Shown here in pieces: positions 13,065-15,715 of a stretch of 15,715 bases of DNA (the first letter of the stretch is position 1; every line of letters starts with the position of its first letter). A program made the position numbers and the translations under genes. The stretch spans positions 1 to 15,715 of the forward strand of contig CAKWRB010000013.1 in assembly GCA_934845495.1 (NCBI GenBank), written 5' to 3'. The notes beneath the pieces were generated by a model. It did no database searches. It was not told where the DNA came from and worked only from the letters and a program-made list of their open reading frames with translations. The stretch comes from an uncultured bacterium. Its GTDB lineage: Bacteria; Bacillota; Clostridia; Oscillospirales; Ruminococcaceae.

Positions 13065-14393
13065 ATGGCAAAACCAATCATTGCCATTGTGGGCCGCCCC
13101 AATGTGGGAAAGAGCACCCTGTTCAACAAGCTGGTGGGCCAGCGCCTTTCCATTGTAAAGGATACCCCCGGCGTGACCCGGGACCGCATCTACTCTCCCT
13201 GCGAATGGCGGGGCAAGGAGGTCATGCTGGTGGATACCGGCGGTATTGAGCCGTATTCCAACGATGTGATCCTTTCCCAGATGCGTCGGCAGGCTCAGCT
13301 TGCCATCGAAAGCGCCGATGTCATCGTCCTGGTGACCGATCTGCGCACTGGCGTTACCGCCAACGACCAGGAAGTAGCCAACATGCTGCTCAAGAGCGGC
13401 AAGCCGGTGGTGCTCTGTGTCAACAAGGTGGATACCATCGGCGAAGTTCCGCCGGAATATTACGAATTCTACAACCTGGGTCTGGGCGATCCCATTCCTG
13501 TCTCCTCGGTACACGGCCATGGCACCGGCGACCTGCTGGATGCCTGCTACGACCTCATCGATTTTGAAAACCGGGAGGAGTACGACGAGGAGTACATCAA
13601 GGTGGCCATCATCGGAAAGCCCAATGTGGGCAAGAGCTCGCTGGTGAACCGCATGACCGGCCAGGAGCGAGCCATCGTCTCGAACATTGCCGGCACCACC
13701 CGGGATGCCACCGACAGCATCCTGGAAAACGAGCATGGCAAGTATGTGCTCATCGATACTGCCGGCATCCGGCGCAAATCCCGTGTGGACGACGACATCG
13801 AAAAGTACAGCGTGCTGCGCGCCTATATGGCAGTGGACCGGGCGGATGTCTGCCTTATCGTCATCGATGCCACCGAGGGCTTTACTGAGCAGGATTCCAA
13901 GGTGGCCGGCTATGCCCATGAGCAGGGCAAGGCCAGCATCGTGGTCATCAACAAGTGGGATGCCGTGGAAAAGGACGGCAAAACCATGGATGAGTACCGC
14001 AAAAAGCTGGAGAACGACTTCTCCTTCATGAGCTATGTACCCTTCATCTTTATCTCGGCCCTCACCGGTCAGCGGGTGGACAAGCTCTACGATCTCATCA
14101 ACTATGTATGCAATCAGAATGCACGGCGTATTTCCACCGGTATGCTCAACGATATGCTGGCCTATGCCACAGCCCGGGTACAGCCCCCGTCCGATAAGGG
14201 CAAGCGGCTGCGTCTCTTCTATATCACCCAGGCTTCCACCAAGCCGCCGGCCTTCGTCATCTTCTGCAACAGCCTGGAGCTGTTCCACTTCTCCTACCAG
14301 CGGTATCTGGAAAACCAGATCCGGGAGACCTTTGGTCTGGACGGTACACCGATCCGCATCATTCCCCGGGAGCGGGGCAGGGATAACAAGTAA
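13065..14393 (+). CDS. der: Ribosome assembly GTPase Der (EngA)
   Basis: Essential GTPase with two G domains in tandem that acts in late 50S subunit assembly. 442 residues. G domain 1 has G10-R-P-N-V-G-K-S17, DTPGVTRDR, DTGG and N120-K-V-D123. G domain 2 has G184-K-P-N-V-G-K-S191, GTTRDA, DTAG and N296-K-W-D299. A KH-like domain covers the last 100 or so residues (PPAFVIFCNS, HFSYQRYLENQIRETFGLDGTPIRI). All GTP-binding motifs are intact. The ATG at 13065 is chosen over an in-frame ATG at 13059, because the GGAGGG at 13051-13056 is eight bases from the former and only two from the latter. The promoter at 12962-12970 and a terminator-like leader hairpin precede it. plsY follows 33 bases after the stop on the same strand. 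Confidence 0.98.
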   Translation: MAKPIIAIVGRPNVGKSTLFNKLVGQRLSIVKDTPGVTRDRIYSPCEWRGKEVMLVDTGGIEPYSNDVILSQMRRQAQLAIESADVIVLVTDLRTGVTANDQEVANMLLKSGKPVVLCVNKVDTIGEVPPEYYEFYNLGLGDPIPVSSVHGHGTGDLLDACYDLIDFENREEYDEEYIKVAIIGKPNVGKSSLVNRMTGQERAIVSNIAGTTRDATDSILENEHGKYVLIDTAGIRRKSRVDDDIEKYSVLRAYMAVDRADVCLIVIDATEGFTEQDSKVAGYAHEQGKASIVVINKWDAVEKDGKTMDEYRKKLENDFSFMSYVPFIFISALTGQRVDKLYDLINYVCNQNARRISTGMLNDMLAYATARVQPPSDKGKRLRLFYITQASTKPPAFVIFCNSLELFHFSYQRYLENQIRETFGLDGTPIRIIPRERGRDNK

Positions 14394-14426
14394 CTCCGGC
14401 AGGAGGGAAAGAGGGTTGATTTCTGT

Positions 14427-15113
14427 ATGATTCTGGCTATGGGATTCGGCTTTGTGCTGACCTATCTGCTGGGCAGTCTGAACTTTGCGGTGATCGTATC
14501 CCGGCTGCTCTATCACGACGATGTACGCAACTATGGCAGCGGCAATGCCGGTATGACCAATATGCTGCGCACCTATGGGAAAAAGGCGGCCTTCCTCACC
14601 GGACTGGGTGATTTCTTCAAAGGAACCCTTTCAGTGGTGCTTGCCCGAGCCATCATTGGCGCAGCGGCGCTGCAGCTGCCATTTTGGAGCGTTCTGGCCG
14701 CAGCCTTTACCGGTTCGCTGGAAACCGGTCTCCCCTTTGATGGGGGCTGGGTGGGGGCCATTGGCGTTCTGCTGGGCCATCTGTTCCCGATCTTTTTCCA
14801 CTTCAAGGGCGGCAAGGGCATCCTGGCAGCTTGCGGCGCCATTCTCCTGATCAATCCCGATCTGTTTGTGGTGCTGTTTGTGGTGTTTGTCCCCATTGCC
14901 TTCATCACCCGGATCGTTTCGCTGGCTTCGGTGCTGGGGGCTTCGGCCTATCCGTTCCTGGTGTACATCAAGTGCCGGCTCATCGGTAGACCGCCGATGC
15001 TGGATGTCTCCTTTGCACTTGTCTGTGTAGCACTGATCCTCTATATGCACCGGGAGAACATCAAGCGCCTGTTGAATGGTACCGAGAAAAAAATCGGCCG
15101 CCCCGGAAAGTGA
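14427..15113 (+). CDS. plsY: Glycerol-3-phosphate acyltransferase PlsY
   Basis: Membrane enzyme that moves an acyl group from acyl phosphate to position 1 of glycerol-3-phosphate, the first step of phospholipid synthesis. 228 residues, with several hydrophobic helices and the family motifs G37-S-G-N-A-G-M-T-N45, H118 in GHLFPIFFHF, K127-G-G-K-G131 and a C-terminal HREN segment. It is slightly longer than the usual 190-210 residues because of a loop around 85-108 (LPFWSVLAAAFTGSLETG) and a basic tail. The start is the ATG at 14427; GAGGG lies 11 bases upstream, so initiation may be moderate, and a second Met at residue 5 is possible. It lies between der and gpsA. Its neighbour gpsA makes its substrate, so the two form a functional pair. 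Confidence 0.95.
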   Translation: MILAMGFGFVLTYLLGSLNFAVIVSRLLYHDDVRNYGSGNAGMTNMLRTYGKKAAFLTGLGDFFKGTLSVVLARAIIGAAALQLPFWSVLAAAFTGSLETGLPFDGGWVGAIGVLLGHLFPIFFHFKGGKGILAACGAILLINPDLFVVLFVVFVPIAFITRIVSLASVLGASAYPFLVYIKCRLIGRPPMLDVSFALVCVALILYMHRENIKRLLNGTEKKIGRPGK

Positions 15114-15144
15114 GCTTCCGGCGCAGCTGTTTGGAGGAATGAAG

Positions 15145-15715
15145 ATGGCAAAACTGTTTATTCTGGGCGCTGGCGGCTTCGGTACAGCGCTGGCTGTTAT
15201 GTCCCAGGCAAATGGACATGAGGTGACCATGTGGTCCTACCGAGAAGAGGAGGCAGCCCAGCTGCGCGCTGACCGGGAAAACCGCCGTCTGCTGCCGGGT
15301 GTGAAGATCCCGGAGGAGATTCGCATCGTCACCGATTTTTCGGCCCTGGGCGAGGCGGAGCTGGTACTCATTGCAGTACCCAGTTCTGCTGTGCGGTCGG
15401 TCTGCGGACAGCTGCATGGCCGTCTGGCCGCCGATGCCGTGGTGGTCTGCGTTTCCAAGGGCTTTGAGCCGGACACTCTCAAGCGGATGGACGAAGTCAT
15501 CGCTGAGGAGCTGCCGGAGAATCCCTGCGTGATCCTCTCCGGTCCCAGCCATGCCGAGGAGGTGGCCAAGGGGCTGCCCACAACGGTGGTGGCAGCCTGC
15601 CGGGACCTGGATCAGGCCGAGCGGGTGCAGATGCTCCTTTCGGGCGAGAGCTTCCGCATCTATGTCACCGATGATGTCATCGGTGCAGAGCTGGGCGGCG
15701 CCCTCAAGAATGTCA
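15145..15715 (+). CDS. gpsA: NAD(P)-dependent glycerol-3-phosphate dehydrogenase, partial at the 3' end
   Basis: Cytoplasmic enzyme that reduces dihydroxyacetone phosphate to glycerol-3-phosphate for lipid synthesis. The first 190 residues are present; the right edge of the window cuts the gene, not a mutation. The N-terminal Rossmann fold starts MAKLFILGAGGFGTALA, with the dinucleotide-binding G8-A-G-G-F-G13. Further motifs are AVPSSAVRSV, SKGFE, SGPSHAEEVAKG (S132 on) and the start of the catalytic region GGALKNV with the active-site lysine at 188. The ATG at 15145 is seven bases after GGAGG (15133-15137). An in-frame ATG at 15139 is too close to that site. It lies 31 bases after plsY in the same operon; a CCGGAA...TTCCGG inverted repeat overlaps the plsY stop but has no T run. 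Confidence 0.97.
   Translation, partial: MAKLFILGAGGFGTALAVMSQANGHEVTMWSYREEEAAQLRADRENRRLLPGVKIPEEIRIVTDFSALGEAELVLIAVPSSAVRSVCGQLHGRLAADAVVVCVSKGFEPDTLKRMDEVIAEELPENPCVILSGPSHAEEVAKGLPTTVVAACRDLDQAERVQMLLSGESFRIYVTDDVIGAELGGALKNV

Overview
The window looks like ordinary chromosomal, housekeeping-type DNA from a GC-rich Gram-positive of the class Clostridia, most likely the Oscillospiraceae/Ruminococcaceae (Faecalibacterium, Gemmiger or Subdoligranulum type). This is inferred from strong AGGAGG-type ribosome binding sites, sigma-A promoters, a single-chain PurL with a C-terminal glutaminase, the yceD-rpmF pair, the der-plsY-gpsA order and two exported D-Ala-D-Ala carboxypeptidases. No phage, transposase, CRISPR, tRNA or rRNA gene was seen.

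Layout. 1-1016 (minus): 5' part of a D-Ala-D-Ala carboxypeptidase gene that runs off the left edge. 1017-1441: a 425-base divergent intergenic region holding a 110-base tandem repeat built from hairpins. 1442-2633 (plus): a small four-helix membrane protein and a metallophosphoesterase with a TTG start. 2644-2728: two back-to-back terminators. 2757-6498 (minus): a small P-loop ATPase, glucose-6-phosphate isomerase (pgi), a second D-Ala-D-Ala carboxypeptidase and a stand-alone pyruvate-kinase C-terminal-like domain protein. 6499-6764: divergent promoter region with short direct repeats. 6765-15715 (plus): mtaB, purL, terminator; yceD-rpmF, terminator; then der, plsY and gpsA, the last cut by the right edge.

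How the genes work together. pgi (glycolysis), purL (purines), mtaB (tRNA modification), yceD-rpmF (50S ribosome), der (50S assembly GTPase) and plsY-gpsA (making and acylating glycerol-3-phosphate for membrane lipids) are core growth functions. The two carboxypeptidases trim peptidoglycan stem peptides outside the membrane.

I found no convincing new multi-gene system. The items most worth a second look are the hairpin-rich tandem repeat at 1051-1361, the metallophosphoesterase that has lost two predicted ligands of the same metal site, the two conserved but functionally unassigned proteins (P-loop ATPase and pyruvate-kinase-like domain), and possible leader or operator structures before pgi, the membrane-protein gene and der.
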